From: Trichosphaerium sp. ATCC 40318
Lineage: Eukaryota > Discosea > Flabellinia > Trichosidae
DNA length: 64,000 nucleotides
NCBI GenBank assembly: GCA_038496445.1
Contig: JALMLS010000204.1
Coordinates: 310,001 to 374,000, forward strand
Reading direction: 5' to 3'
Shown here: positions 22,544 to 37,807 of the stretch, piece by piece
How positions within the stretch are numbered: the first letter of the stretch is position 1
Layout of the letters: each line of letters opens with the position of its first letter
Notes under the pieces: generated by a model
The model's input: the letters and a program-made list of their open reading frames with translations, nothing else
What the model was told of the DNA's origin: nothing
The model's database searches: none
Translations under genes and position numbers: made by a program

Positions 22544-24351
22544 TCATCGAAATTCTCTAACTTCCGAATGATTCTTGTATCCCAATTTATCTGCAACTAC
22601 TTCCGCTATTGCCTGGAAGATGTTAAGTCAGTGAATTGATATAACATTGTTTTGTTGGTTGTTTTACCAATGAAGAAGTCAAGCCTGGTGACTCAATACC
22701 AATACAATTTACAAGACCAGGCAATTTATGATTGCTTTCTTCTTCAATAATAAAGTCTCTGATATTATAAGAGCTTATTGACGTTTGTTCATATCTAGTG
22801 GCGTACCTAAAACCTTCCCCTGGGCCAGCAAGTTTTGGTCGAATCCCTACAAGTAAATGTGTAAACAACAAGTGAATGTACACAGGTTTGTGAACAAAAA
22901 GCTCAAAAAAATGTACCTGCGTAATCCATGTACATCTTCTCCTTGTCCACTTTTGGTAAGTACTTTTTTGAAAACTCAAAGTATTTATCAATCACGTGAC
23001 TACTATCTTCGCCAGAAATATTGTAATCATAAGGAGAATCGACATACTTTGTATCTGGTCCTAGCTTCATTCTGCCAGATAAATCTATTGTTGTGTGAAC
23101 ACCCAAACCTGCTAGATTTTTCTCAGGAACAGGATATGTTAATCGTGATACCTGGTAGCAATCAATTAATAGATATGTATCGGAGGTATTTTCGGAACTT
23201 ACAAGACTCTTTCCTTGATACCCAACGTAATGTCCTTTACAGAAGTGAAGCTTGTATGTTGTTGGCATGATATCTCCCATTACCAACTTTGCGACCTTAT
23301 CGGCATGTAACCCTCCAGCATTTATTACGCTTGAGGCCTTGAATGTACAATCCTAAGAGTATTACTGATGTACAAGAGAACATGCACACTTAATATTTGT
23401 GGTACTTACTGGCGTTTCTACAAGGTAACCACCTTGAATATATTCAATCGAAGAGATTGGTGTATTAAGAGCAACGTCACCGCCATTTTGAGTAATATCG
23501 TGCTCCAAGAACTTCATTAACTTGACAAATACATTAACGTATTATGTTTTAGGTATACCGTACCTCATGAGAGTCTATAATTCCAGTCTCAGGCGATGAT
23601 AGTACAGTATGTGCCTGCAAAGGTTAGTAATAAAAAGACTGTTTTACAAATTTTGGGCTTACCCTAAGTTGAGGCTCTTCATCCTTAATTTGTGATGCTG
23701 GTAGGAACTTTAATCCAACCCCTAGAGAATCACTACGAATTTTAATATCCTCAAGGATCGGCACTTCGTCTTCAGTGACGGCGAATATCCATTTACCACA
23801 CTTTTTAAACGGAATGTTATACCTTTTTTACAACGTATTTTGTTAGTTCTACAGCAACTTCAAGATAAAAGCAAGCCGTACTTGGAGGCTAAAGAATATA
23901 ACATACGCCTTCCTGATATACAACACTTTGTCTTTATACTACCCTCAGGGTAGTAGATACCAGCATGGATGACCTAAAGCAAGTGTTAACTTGCATTAAA
24001 GTGTGTTGCAAACAAAAGGTCTAACTTCCGAATTTCTGCTGCTGGTCTCCTCACCAATTAGAGTATTTTTATCTACAACTGTAATCGATCCCTTTTGGAG
24101 CGTTAGACGTAATCACAAAGTGTGTCACGTGCGCAACCTCACGAGATAACCTCCTAAATTACATTTAACGCTACAAATCATGTCTCTTAGCGTGTACCGT
24201 CCTATAGCCAAACCAACTACACCTGGCGCTCTTAGTTAGCTTACATGTGTCTAAAAAGTGGCAAACCTGCTCCTATAACCAAGAAATCAGTCTCAAAATC
24301 AATTTTTCGAGCGTGAATTTGCGTTTGGGCGGGTACAACAAACTTCGCCAT
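22544..24351 (-). CDS. L2HGDH: L-2-hydroxyglutarate dehydrogenase (FAD-dependent)
   Basis: The start at 24351 gives [19 protein letters not shown] and leads into a Rossmann strand FLVIGAG that continues after a short intron as VVGLAIGR, the FAD-binding GxGxxG. Later exons show [14 protein letters not shown]-like text ([12 protein letters not shown] by reading 23285-23345), [38 protein letters not shown] and [10 protein letters not shown], all typical of L2HGDH/LhgO. It oxidises L-2-hydroxyglutarate to 2-oxoglutarate, a metabolite-repair reaction; animal enzymes are mitochondrial. The C terminus ends near [14 protein letters not shown] at 22544. A transit peptide is not obvious, though the N terminus is basic. 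About ten introns. It starts divergently from the RasGEF gene across a 400-bp spacer. Confidence 0.9.
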
Positions 24352-24750
24352 TTTATTTTCTGGAGGCGTTTCTTCTGAGGAATGACAACGCTATTGTGCA
24401 ACGGGTAGCTCTGACGTTGTTTTGATCAAACGCATTCCTGCCTTGAATGGAATTAAGCAACATTATCCTGATAAACAGTTTATAGTTATACCGCTAGTGT
24501 TGCTCGCTGTAGATAAAAAAAGGTACTTTAACAACTGATTTGACGGTTTAGATAAAAACTATTATGGCGCTGGCGTAAAATACCACCAGTGTTATTGCTA
24601 TGCCATAGCGCTTTTAACCTAAACTGATCAAGGGAAATACCCGCACTGTTTCTAAAACACGCTCGTATTTCTCCGTAACTTACTTTTATATTAGTTCTAT
24701 GCCAAAAAGAACATAAATAGGGTGTTTTTGAATAGTTTTTTTTTTGGCAA
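24352..24750. promoter_or_regulatory. Divergent intergenic spacer between L2HGDH-like and RasGEF genes
   Basis: Both genes begin at its edges (24351 on minus, 24751 on plus), so this 399-bp interval must contain both promoters. A T-run (about 24736-24745) lies just before the RasGEF ATG. No TATA box or other named element is convincing. A minus-strand frame across 24528-24779 is regarded as chance. Confidence 0.45.
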
Positions 24751-27700
24751 ATGACGGCACCTGCAATTCGTGCTTGCAAGCAACTGCAGAACCACTGCGC
24801 TCGCCTACTTCAAACCGCTTTATCAGCGTTAGAAATCGGCCAAGTTAATGTCGAAAACATCACACTTCTCGCTGCCAAGGTTGTCAAGAGAGTAAACACG
24901 CTACGGAAGCAACTCAATTCCACAGAATACAATGAATCATCCAAACAAGAAATTATGCGCAAATACAAGGACGCTAGGTATGTTTACGTTTGTTTTTGTA
25001 CCCACAGCATCGTATCTACGTCCAATTTTGGTAACATGTCCAATGACGCTATTGCATAGGCGTTGTACGTCAGGCTTTATAAGGATAACGAAAGAACAGC
25101 TAGAATACCTACCAAAAAAGAAGAACGACTCTCCAGGCAAAATAAAGAGTAATTACCAACTTATCGTTCAAACGCTTGCAAGCCTCATTGAACACTTGCA
25201 AAAAGCAAAACCACCAACAGACGACAAAGCTAGCAAACTAAGACGAAGTCACAATAAAGGAGATGGCGAAAAAGCTAAATTGGCTGCATTACTGCCATCC
25301 CATAAAAGGTACCGTTCGAATACAGCTGGCAAGGCAAAAAAGTATTGATTTTCTAAAAAGGGGCTTTGAGCGATCGCCTTCTTACAAGATGGACCTTCTC
25401 GCACGTAACGCTAGCGTACCAACAGACGATAAGTATGTTTTTTATTGTTTTTACGTTAAATAAATTGTTTTTTAGGGCCTGGAATAGGGATGATCCTCCT
25501 GGAGCTGAGTACCCACCTGGAGCACGTAAAAAATCACAAAGAGACCGCGCAGAGAGTGTTAGTAGTGTTGTAAGTCAGAGTTATTACGAGAGTTTTTTGT
25601 TATTGTCAACACTTGATGAGTACTACTTGCTGTGGTTTAGCTAAGTTTTTTCTGTAGCCTTTGCTACGAAAAGTATCTGAAGGAAGAGCTAGAGACGCTT
25701 TGGATGCTAGAGGTAAAAGCCAATCTGCTCGCGAACACAAGAGACGAGACTCAGAGGCTGTACCAATACCTAGAGGTGTAAATTCACAAGGTAGCAGTAA
25801 ATCTTTTCGCGCACTTGGCTCTCCTACAGGCTTCTCAGGTATATATTTTTTTTCTTTTTTTTTGTTTTGGCCTCAGTCTTGTTTCCTATTTATACATTTT
25901 TTACTTATTACTGCATATAGGCATGATAGAAGAGTATCAACTATCATCACCAAACTCTTGTCCATCTTCATCACGCGTAAAGCTGTCACAAAGACAAAAG
26001 AGATCATTCACTTTCTCACCTTCGTTTTCACCTGCAAACCTTGATCATTATATGCAAGACGTAAGTCTAAAATACCTTCATCCTGATGATGGCCTAACGC
26101 GAATTTTCTTTTTGTAGGCCAAACTTGCTGCACAGAGTATGAGACGTGTTCAGTCTGAGCCTTATTTGAACTCATGGGACTTTGAAACAATGAGAAATAA
26201 CACTGTTGTCATTGCACAGAAGCCAAAGATTATAAAACCAAGTAAAAGAAAAAAGAAACGACGAAAATCAAAGAGAGCTAAAAAACGAGCAAGAAGTGAT
26301 GTATCATCTATGCAACTTGATGGGTAAAAAAAACACATCATTTATATTTCTTGTAGACTGAAAATACTGATTTTTCGATTAGGCTTTCTAAAGCGTCGTT
26401 TAGAGCGCGTTTAAAGCAATATGAGCATCCGTATGCTGTTGTTACAAGTATTGAACACCATAAGGATAGCACAGAAGTACTTGGAGGGACATTATTCTGC
26501 TTACTTAACGTTCTAGTAAACCCAAAGTTATGCAGTATGTGCTTTTTTTAGTTTTTTTCTTTTTTACGTGCTTTACTCGTTTTACAATTTTTGATCAATA
26601 ATCCTTATAATCCCTTGTAGAAGCTGATTATGTTGATGCTTTCCTCGCTACTCACCAACAAATCATCGATTCCTTGGTATTTTTCGAGAAGCTTATGCGT
26701 AGATACAATGCGCAGCCTCCTGAGGGTATACCTCCTTCTGCAGAGTTTGCACGAGATAGCGACACGATACAAGAAGGGTACGATGGTCTTTTGTTTGTTT
26801 GTTGAGTTGCTAACATTGCGTAGTGTCATACGTGTGCTTTTGAGGTGGATTACGCTATATTTCAACGAACTCGTTAATAATATCGAATGGTTGGAGATGT
26901 ACAAGCATTTTTCTGACTCACTTAAGCGTGGTATGTAACGCTATTACCTCATAACCAATTGAAGGCTTGTTATGCTAATTGATGTATCATAGGTAATCAA
27001 AAGGATAAAATGTACTTGAACAGGTTGGCGCGTGAAACTATGCGTCAAAAATACTTGCTAGAGAATCCTGAAGAGGTTGAGGTGCCTATACCTTTTATAC
27101 CAAGTACCAAGCGACAATTATCTCTATTGTCTATAAAACCAAAGGAAATAGCTAGACAAATCAGTTTACTTCAATGGGGTTACTTTGTTGTACGTGTAAT
27201 ACAATCAGAAAAGACCAAAACCGGAAACCTAACAGGCTTAACACTAAAACCTCTTCCTTAGAACATTGACACTAAGGAATTTCTTAATCAGTGTTGGATT
27301 AAAGATCCTGCATCGTCTGAAAGCTTAACAGCTCTTATTCATGAGTTTAATAACGTACGCATTGCAAATACATGCAATACGATAAAAATCGATGTATAGC
27401 GTCTCCAAAATACACTAACGTGTTGTTTGCAACTGTAGGTTTGTTATTGGGCAGCAACAGAGATAGTCTCCGCAGCGAATAGAAAAGCTCGTGTAGTAAC
27501 CCTCATACACATTATTCAAGTAGGAGAGTCATTATGGGAGTTACAAAACTACCATGGACTTATGGCATTATTCTGCGGAATGAACTTATCTGCCATTCAA
27601 CGCTTGAAAAAGACGTGGAAGCGCGTACCTAGAAAGTTTATAAAGACTTTACGCGTTTGGCAACATTTTCTCGATTCTAGAGAGAATTACAAGGTGTATC

Positions 27701-28075
27701 GTAGCAAGGTTAACAATGAACTAGAGAATACAAAGAACCCAGTTCTACCGTATATGGGTACGCGTAGTCGATGAAAAAAAAACCTAAAAAACAAACCAAT
27801 ACTAACTATACCACTCTTCAGGTGTAATCCTTCGTGCTTTGACACATCTGGAGGAGTTGGACGATAAATTGTCGGCCATGCCAGAATACTATAACTTTGA
27901 TAAGCTCCAAAAATATGCTAGACTGCTAGGAGCAGTACGGGAGCTTCAAGGCAGACCATTTTTATTCGCACCTGTTCAATCGATTCAGGACTACTACATC
28001 AACTCCACTAAATTTTCTGATGACCAGCTGTTAGCGCAGAGTAGACTCTGTGAACCAGTATCGTTTGATTCGTAA
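24751..28075 (+). CDS. Ras guanine-nucleotide exchange factor (CDC25 domain) with N-terminal helical region
   Basis: The ATG at 24751 opens a helical N terminus (MTAPAIRACKQLQNHCARLL). A Ser/Arg/Lys-rich central region includes RPSYKMDLLARNA-like and KRKKKRRKSKRAKKRARS (possible nuclear signal). The RasGEF_N-like exon holds EVLGGTLFCLLNVLVNPKLC and YVDAFLATHQQIIDSLVFF. The CDC25 core shows KPKEIARQISLLQW, VCYWAATEIVSAANRKARV, HIIQVGESLWELQNYHGLMA, LFCGMNLSAIQRLKKTWKRV and ALTHLEELDD, ending with a final EPVSFDS at 28075. It catalyses GDP release from a Ras-family GTPase, for instance in chemotaxis or endocytosis as in Dictyostelium Gef proteins. About 14 exons; the joins follow the family profile well. 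The exact Ras partner cannot be told from sequence. Confidence 0.9.
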
Positions 28076-28225
28076 AACGATGGGTCCCTGTATTGTAATG
28101 TACTATGGAATTAAAAAAGTGTAAGTCAGTTTTGATTTGTTGATGGCTTAAAGCCTGTCTTTCTACATCTGCGTGGAAGTATGACAGTAAAAGATATTAT
28201 AGTATTAGCGCGATTTTGTGTTTAA

Positions 28226-30309
28226 ATGCGTGGTGCTGCGTCTTCCGTGCGTGTAAGGCATCACTCGAAGCGTATTAAAGCAAATGAACGGTATGTATAA
28301 GTTTAGACACGTAACTGACGTCTACAGCTCAAAAAGCAAGCCACATGGGTATTGGCATGATATTGCGAACCGACGAAGGAGCTTTGATGCTGCTGGCGTT
28401 CGTTTAGGTGTAACTAGGCTAGATGATTGGTATACTATACCTCGATCAAAAATTAGGGAGTTAGATGTCATAATAGGCCAGTAAGTGTCAAATCATTTCG
28501 AATTTTCATTAACTTTTGTGAAAAGTTACAACGGATCCTATTTCACGACATTGAAGGAGTTGTACCCAGAACACAACTGGGAGTACTACCTTTTTGTTAA
28601 AGGATCCTATAAAGCGTAAGTACATACTTACTTTCCAACGTTACGGTTGTGCTTACAATCAACAAGACGAAAGGCGTTATCACCTAGAAAAGAAAAGATT
28701 GGTCTGAAATCAAAGAAAAATATTACATCTAAAAGCTATGCAAATGCAGCACTGAAGGTTGTTTTTGATGAGATAGCACTTAAACTGGATTTAAAAACAT
28801 GTGAAGATTGGTATGATGTTCTAGCTAGCGATGTACACTCAATAGATGGAGGTAATTTAGTAAAAGAGTATGAACCTTTAAATTTGTTTTGTATACTCAC
28901 TTATGTTTAGGTTTGCCTCACTCGCTGATGCATTGATACATGTGTACCCAGAGTTCAAGTGGAAAGAGACATTATTCAAGTGAGTACTTAGAGCCTCTAT
29001 GCAGGCTGTATGTGCCATTCACTTACTTTTTTTTAGCAGTGTATCACCAAAGTACTATTGGGATGACGTTTCAGCACAAAGGCGTCGTTTTGATGCAATT
29101 GCACGTGAACTTGGACTTAGTTCACTAGATGAATGGCACAATGTGACTAATATTTCTCTATGTCGTGTTCTTGGTGGTGCTGGTATAATCAAAAAGTAAG
29201 TTGAAAACAACAAGCCATTGGCTCATGTTCTGTTATTCTTCAAGCTAAACAAATTATTAAAGGTATAGTCACTCACTTTCTAAAGCTTTGAATGCTATCT
29301 ACCCTGAACACAACTGGCGTTTTAAAAAGTCCGTGACTCCTCACTTCACTGTGGTATCCATGTTTATTTGTTTAGACAACTACCTTATGGCTACTGGCAA
29401 GACGAAGAGAATCAACTTGCGTTTTTACAAAAGTTGGCTGTTGAACAGAATATTACTAATCCTGAAGCATGGTGTGTTTTCTTTGCATCATTCTTTTTCC
29501 TTTGTCTCATTTTTGTTATTATAATAAGGTATCGTGTTTCTTCAGTTGATTCTGCTCCTGTATATAGAAGATCTTCTTTTCCATTTATATTGGAAAGATT
29601 ACATCCTGGTTTTGAGTTTGATTGGACAAAGTTTGTTTCAATATCAAAGAAATCAAAACAAAAGTAAGTCAACTCAACATCTTCTGTACACATTTATCTG
29701 TTTCTTTACACATCTTGTTCTTATCTACAAATAGGCAATTATTACAGTATCTAAAGAGGTTATTGCCTGATGTATCTATACAAGAAGAACACTATATTCA
29801 TGGTGGTACACTTGGGTCACCTTTATCTGTCGATATTTTTATTCCAAAATACAATCTTGCGATTGAATATCAAGGTTTGTAACAACAACCAACTCCTTCC
29901 CATACAATGTTAACTTAATATCTAGGCGAGCAACATTATATTGATAAGCTGAAGTTTATTCCTCCATCAGCTATTTTCAAAGGGCGTGATAGCGACAAAC
30001 GTGAACAGTTTGCTCAACAAGGTAAGTAGTTTCTCAGAATTCAGTTATTGACAACATGGTTGGGACATGGTTACTTTATGAATGTCAAGAAAGAGATTAA
30101 TTTGATGTTTAGGTATAACGCTTGTACCAATACCATATTGGTGGAAAGGTGATATCGACAGTATAGCGTTAACACTTAATAAGATAATGCCAGAATTAAA
30201 TATAGAATATAAACCAGGAAAACATGCACAGCTACTTTCGGAGATGGTTCCTGAAAGTAACGAGAGTATTTCTATTATGAACACAGATAGCGTGTCTTTT
30301 ATTACATGA
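28226..30309 (+). CDS. Repeat protein with C-terminal PD-(D/E)XK/VSR-like nuclease domain
   Basis: The first exon (MRGAASSVRVRHHSKRIKA) splices to a series of about five divergent repeats of 75-90 residues. Each repeat has YW.D...R..F...A..LG followed by L.DWY.V, then an Ala/Leu segment and a YPEHNW close: HGYWHDIANRRRSFDAAG, RLDDWYTIPRSK, LKELYPEHNWEYYLF; CEDWYDVLA, HVYPEFKW; KYYWDDVSAQRRRFDAIARE, LDEWHNVT, ALNAIYPEHNWRF; YGYWQDEENQLAFLQK. The last exons encode a nuclease fold: HGGTLGSPLSVDIFIPKYN, LAIEYQGEQHY, and a helix-strand ending ITLVPIPYWW. The Asp (VDIFI) and Glu-x-Gln (EYQGEQ) fit the PD-(D/E)XK active site seen in Vsr/DUF559-type enzymes. The substrate is unknown. A second repeat gene without the nuclease lies at 36.2-37.5 kb. 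Function (DNA repair, mobile origin or defence) is inference only. Confidence 0.78.
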
Positions 30310-30769
30310 GACGACTATATCTGGCTGAAGTCGTGTAACATAGAATTTGTTAACATTAATGGACAGTGGAGTCGGTAAATAAGGTAACAAGTGTGATTTT
30401 GTCGTTCTACTCTGTAATTGTACTGTACATCATTTCAAATTAAACCATTTGTTTAATATGATTAGTTTCATAGGCATAATGAAGTCATATTTTTGTATTT
30501 GTGTTATCAAATTCAAAGCATCGCGGGCCACTATGGGGCAACAGTGTTGGGAATTTCACTGAATTTATTTTTGTATAAGTATTGCACCTACTTGGCAGCT
30601 AGAGATACGTTTGTTGTGCTCTACTAGTTGGAAAAACATGCAATAATTGTACTTGCGTATCTATCTATTTGATCCTTGTGGAATAAAGTCGAATCTTATT
30701 TTGACTTCAAGAAGAAAACTGATTTTGACTGTCAAAACTTTTTTATTTCACTTCGCGGGCAAATCTACA
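30310..30769. other. Intergenic region upstream of Zn2Cys6 gene
   Basis: This 460-bp stretch separates the nuclease-repeat gene from the Zn(II)2Cys6 factor on the same strand. AT-rich, with no open frame of note and no structured repeat seen. It probably carries the 3' UTR of the first gene and the promoter of the second. Confidence 0.4.
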
Positions 30770-33263
30770 ATGGCCTCAAGGAAGAGGAAATACGGTGATG
30801 TTACTTCTAAAAAGAAAGCTTGTAAAGAATGTAGACTAAAACACGTCAAATGCAATGGAAGACAGCCGTGTAAGCGTTGTAAGAAGTTCGGTGTTACTTG
30901 TACATACCTTGCGCCAAAAAAACGTGGTCCTCAGCAAGGTACACGTTTTATTTTCAGTTTTTATGTTTTTTGTCGTAAAAACATGTGTAGGATATCGAGA
31001 AAAGACTCGTTTAGAGATGATTGAAGCAAAAGCAGAGTTAGAGGAACAAAAAAAAGAAGTCGCTCGTTTGACCCAATTGTTCAATCAAATTAAGCCAGTA
31101 CGTTCTGGTGGTTGTTGAGGGGGTAGGATTAACTTGATAAAGGCGGTTTCATGGATAGAGGCCCACTTTGGAGTAGTATCACATATTACGTCTCACTTTG
31201 AGATGTACCATAAGTACATGTTGCCTTGGCATGTACGCTACGACTTTGGGGGTTTTTTTTTGCATTTCGGAGTACTTTGATTGAATTTCTAGTAGGGAGT
31301 TTCTTTGCAGAAGTGGACTGCTTCTACATTATTAGATATGTTACGTACAAGCACAAGTATGTAGTTTATGGCTAGAAGTAGTAATCTTTTTAATACACTT
31401 CCAGTTTGTCGCGTGCTTTCAAAAGGCGGAATTGCTAAACAGATTATAGCTTGGTTCTTAGATCCAAATGTGCTTGAAGTAACTACTTGTTTGGCTTGGG
31501 GTGCAAAGCTAGGTGGTTATCATGATCATGCGGAACAATTTTGTGGAACATCAAAACAGATTGTGAAGAATCTGTTCGATACTAAGCATACAGCACTTGC
31601 ATGTTCGTTTTTTTTATATTCATCTCGTTTTCGATGTTTACTTTTGTTCCAGCTGCAGGGTATAACTTAGGTATTTATTTGGCAAACTTTGGTGATATTT
31701 TTGAAGGTCGCTTTTACGAAGACATGGCACTAGGTCAGAAAAGAAACCTTCTAAATAGTTTTTTTTTTTGAAACGTTCACGTGCTTTTTTGTAACTTTTA
31801 CCTCTTTAGCTATGACACGACTCTTAGCGAAAGATAAAACTATAATGAATGACCCAGTGAGTATGAGAAGGTTACGTACAATAGAAACAAGTTTTGGATT
31901 ATACCGAATGAACGAGAAATCCCGGTAAGCAAACATCAAGTTTTTTTGAACAAGTTTTTTTATACGCTAACACGTGCTATTGAAGAAATGATGCCGCAGC
32001 CAGTTATAGCAAAGTAAAGAACGCATTTACTGATACAAAAGATTTCAACGAAGTTGATGTCATTCAAGCAACATGGGGAGCCATACTAAGCGTAAGAATG
32101 AAGCCTTAACATTATTCCTAAACGAACTAAAGGTATGGGTTAGAGTGGCCAGATTACCTTTTTTTACGGAGCCTATAGCTCTAATGGTATGTATTAACTT
32201 ATTAACCATACAATTTTCATTGATAAAATAGTACCCAGAGGAATACACGCACGTAATGGATCAATTAAACAACGCAGAACATTTCATAGAACATCACCTA
32301 AAAATAGCTTCACCGTTGAATGTAAATTTCTTTTCTACATTGATAGCTTCTATTGTACCATTAGTGAATCAAGCAGCAAGATACCATGAAGAAGCCCGTG
32401 ATGTACGCTTAAACAAATAAGTTGCCAGTGGTAAGATGTTAACTGTTGAAAATGTTAAGGGTGCTTGGGCATGTTGGTACACTTACCGATATTGTGCTTC
32501 GATAAGAATGTTTCCTGCAAGTTATTGTATACCATATAATTGTTCATGCATGGCAATAATTAATGGAGATGAAAACCTATTTAAAGATGTATGTAGCTTC
32601 AAAGTGGTTTTTGGTTTTTATCACTAAACTTTTCTTTAGGCTTTCAAAGAATTGCTGGCACTGTCGAAAAGTTGGAGTGTTGCAAAAATGCTTGTTTGGT
32701 ACCTTTGATATTGTTACATAGAAAACTAAGTATAACACATAGCTTTATCTTTGAAGAGAGTAAAGAACAACATTTTGACTTGAAGGAATTTGATCATGTT
32801 GTTAGAACAATCAAAAGAGAAATGTAAGCACAACACACCTTTGCAAGCTTAAGATATTTACACTCTCAATAGGGGTATGTACGTAGATAATTCACAAATG
32901 CAAGAACCAGTTGATGGAGACTATTCAAACGGTAATATAGACTTGTCTCCAGATGTTATACAGCCATATAATCCGGATATATTGTCACCCTCTTCTCCTG
33001 AGATATCATTACCTTATCAAGAACCAAAGATCTTATTGCCTGATGTGCCAGCTACTAATATAGGTGATATGTCTATGGATAACCCAGAGAAATTATCAAC
33101 GTGTACACCATCAGAAGTATTACCACAAGAAGCGCAAGAGATCGGTTCATTGTTCACCTCTTTGCCTCAAGATGAAGTTTTCTCCTCGTTTGGACCTAAT
33201 AATGTTGATGACCAAATCGTATATATTGATAGCTCTCCACCAAAAATGTTTATTATCACGTGA
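30770..33263 (+). CDS. Zn(II)2Cys6 transcription factor with coiled coil and acidic C-terminal tail
   Basis: The ATG at 30770 starts MASRKRKYGDVTSKKKA and a canonical Gal4-type cluster, C-x2-C-x6-C-x5-C-x2-C-x6-C (CKECRLKHVKC to CKRCKKFGVTC). A short intron leads to a coiled coil (EMIEAKAELEEQKKEVARLT). A donor GTACGT at 31098 lets the frame continue past a nearby stop into AVSWIEAHFGVVSHITSHFE and KWTASTLLDMLRTST. Then come IAWFLDPNVLEVTTCLAWGA, AAGYNLGIYLANFG and LYRMNEKSR, which resemble the fungal middle homology region. The tail (about 32877-33260) is Ser/Pro/Asp-rich (DLSPDVIQPYNPDILSPSSP) and acidic, like an activation domain. Joins between 32400 and 32880 are unresolved. If the donor at 31098 is not used, the product would be only about 90 residues. 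Confidence 0.75.
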
Positions 33264-33458
33264 CAACAAAAAAAAAATAAAAATTGTACAATGCCTTACC
33301 ACACCGTTTCTCAAACTCCGCTTGTTTGAATATTTGACAAAGGCATTAAACAATTATTTGAATTAAATGCGTCGCTAAAAATTCGAAAAGAGACGGAACA
33401 TGCTATGTCATTATTTACAGGTTTATTTTAAAACTACAGCATTAATTACACATACACT

Positions 33459-35929
<2,471 letters not shown>

Positions 35930-36187
35930 TCGTCCACACCTGGTTTTATACTAAAGGCCCTGTTGTTCAAATAAACTTCTCAAAACTTTAAGTTTTCTGC
36001 TATGCTTTCAAAACGAAAGTCAAGCTCGTTCAATTAATTGAAACGTCAATTTTTGCTGTGTTGCTGTGCTGTATGCTCTTCTGATATGTGCCTACGAGAT
36101 TATTGAAACAATTTAAGTAACCAAATCGCGCATTGCGTGCTTCAAAGAGCTAGATAGAGAGTTAGACTAAGAGTCTTTCTGAGCTGA

Positions 36188-37529
36188 TTAAAGTTCAGTA
36201 TTATACCGCTGGTGTGCGCGTTTATCTCTGTTAGCGAACTCTATAAAATTCCATACTACTTCAGGGTAGAACTGAGTTAACATGTTTGGATAATAAGGTA
36301 CTAAACCAACAGCACCATGCTTGATTATTTGAGATCTTGATACTCTATACCAATCACTTGGCTTGTTTATATTATATTCTCTTTCTAATGCCATTATACT
36401 TCTTTTTACATTCTCATCGTTTAACCAAAAACTCTTTGGCTTCCTTTCTAGATAAGCACGACGTGAGAATTTAAGTTTTATTCTCAAAATTTCACTAAAG
36501 ATTTTGACACGTACCGTTCACTGAAGTTCGAAATTTTGACACTTGCCATTTGTATTTGGGGTATAACTTCTGTACCATTCTTGAGAATGTTCCATAGTTT
36601 CTTACGAGTTGGTGTAAACCATAACTGCATGTAATACAAAAATTGCGTACTCTAAAAGGCCTGAACCACCATGATCTGTTAATCTCTTACAAGTCAAGTT
36701 ATAGTAATCAGAAAGTTGGTACAATGACAGGTCCTTTTCCATCTACAGTACTAAATTAATACATAACAGTACAATGTAACACAGAGAAGAACATACATGG
36801 TAAATGTATTGTCTTTGATTTGCTTTTATAGACCAAAAACCACGTGGAACGCTTGCTACCAAAGATGTTAATCTTTCCTTCATTTCTTGTGTTTAACTTA
36901 CGAAACTTCCACGGTACCCACTCATGTTCGGGATACATACGTTGAAGCAATTTCTGAGGAGACTCTCCGTATTGTCTTATGTACGTTAAAAGATACAGTG
37001 CAAGTGTCAGAAAAAAAAGGAAAAAAAAACATACGACAACAAAGTACGGCCTTGCAAAGCCACTATCGCCTCAAACGTCACGTTATACCAATCCTCTGGC
37101 TTACTAATGCCAAGTTCTTTTTCTGCCTAATTCAAGTAAGTCTTGCAGAATACATAGTTCTATCCTTGACATACGTAAGCCATCCACATTACTTGGTTTT
37201 TCTTTTGTTGCCAAAATCCTGGCGGTAACTTATCAGAGAATAGCCAAGGGAGCCATGAGTATTCTGGATATACTGCAGACGCTATTGCGAATACAGAGCC
37301 ACATAGACTGCCTGTTGTTAGTTGTTAATTGAAGCGTTTTTAACCGTACCGAAGAACAGGTACGCTAGCGAAGGTGGAGAGCTGTGACAACGTCACAGAG
37401 TACCATGAGTTGACATTTTCAAAATTAAGCGCTACTTCAACCTATAAGAGCGGTTATGATGTATATACGCGTATATAAGTACATGTGCAGCAAGTTGTCG
37501 CTGTATACTAAGTTTATCACGCTTTCTTG
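36188..37529 (-). CDS. Second repeat protein of the YW/DWY/YPEHxW family, no nuclease domain (5' end unresolved)
   Basis: Minus-strand exons joined in frame give at least four repeats related to those of the nuclease gene at 28.2 kb: RQLAAHVEVALNFENVNSWY; ASAVYPEYSWLPWLF with KLPPGFWQQK; LGISKPEDWYNVTFEAIVAL and RMYPEHEWVPWKFRK; GFWSIKANQRQYIYHM, LSLYQLSDYYNLTCKRLTDH, ENYGTFSRMVQKLYPKYKWQ; and SFWLNDENVKRSIMALEREY, PSDWYRVSRSQIIKHG, MLTQFYPEVVWNFIEF, ending RYNTEL at 36188. No catalytic nuclease motif is found. The 5' end runs to an exon beginning near 37529 without an evident ATG, so this may be truncated, or its first exon was missed. It could be a regulator, a partner of the nuclease gene, or a decaying copy. 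Confidence 0.65.
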
Positions 37530-37807
37530 CTAATATTGTTACATAACGCGTTTATACTATAGGTTGGTACCAACAGCGACATTAGCAAGGTTTTTGGCTT
37601 GATTTGGCCTGAAACGGTATTGTTGATTGGCTAATAAAGCACTCCCGCGCATTACGAGATGAGAAACAGTAAAAAAAAGCGTTCAAAACGCGTCACATTG
37701 TCCACTATGGTCAAAGCTACATGTCGACATTTGAAAATGCCATCAACAGTATGGGTATTACATGGTACAATAGTTTGATATGAAGTATATGTGATGAGAA
37801 AATTTGT
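37530..37807. other. Short intergenic region
   Basis: Between the repeat-protein gene and the AAA gene (both minus). It contains no coding sequence I can support and should hold the AAA gene's 3' UTR and the upstream region, or an undetected first exon, of the repeat-protein gene. ATGTCGCTGTTG followed by a gtacca donor (about 37580-37600, minus) is one untested candidate for that exon. Confidence 0.3.
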
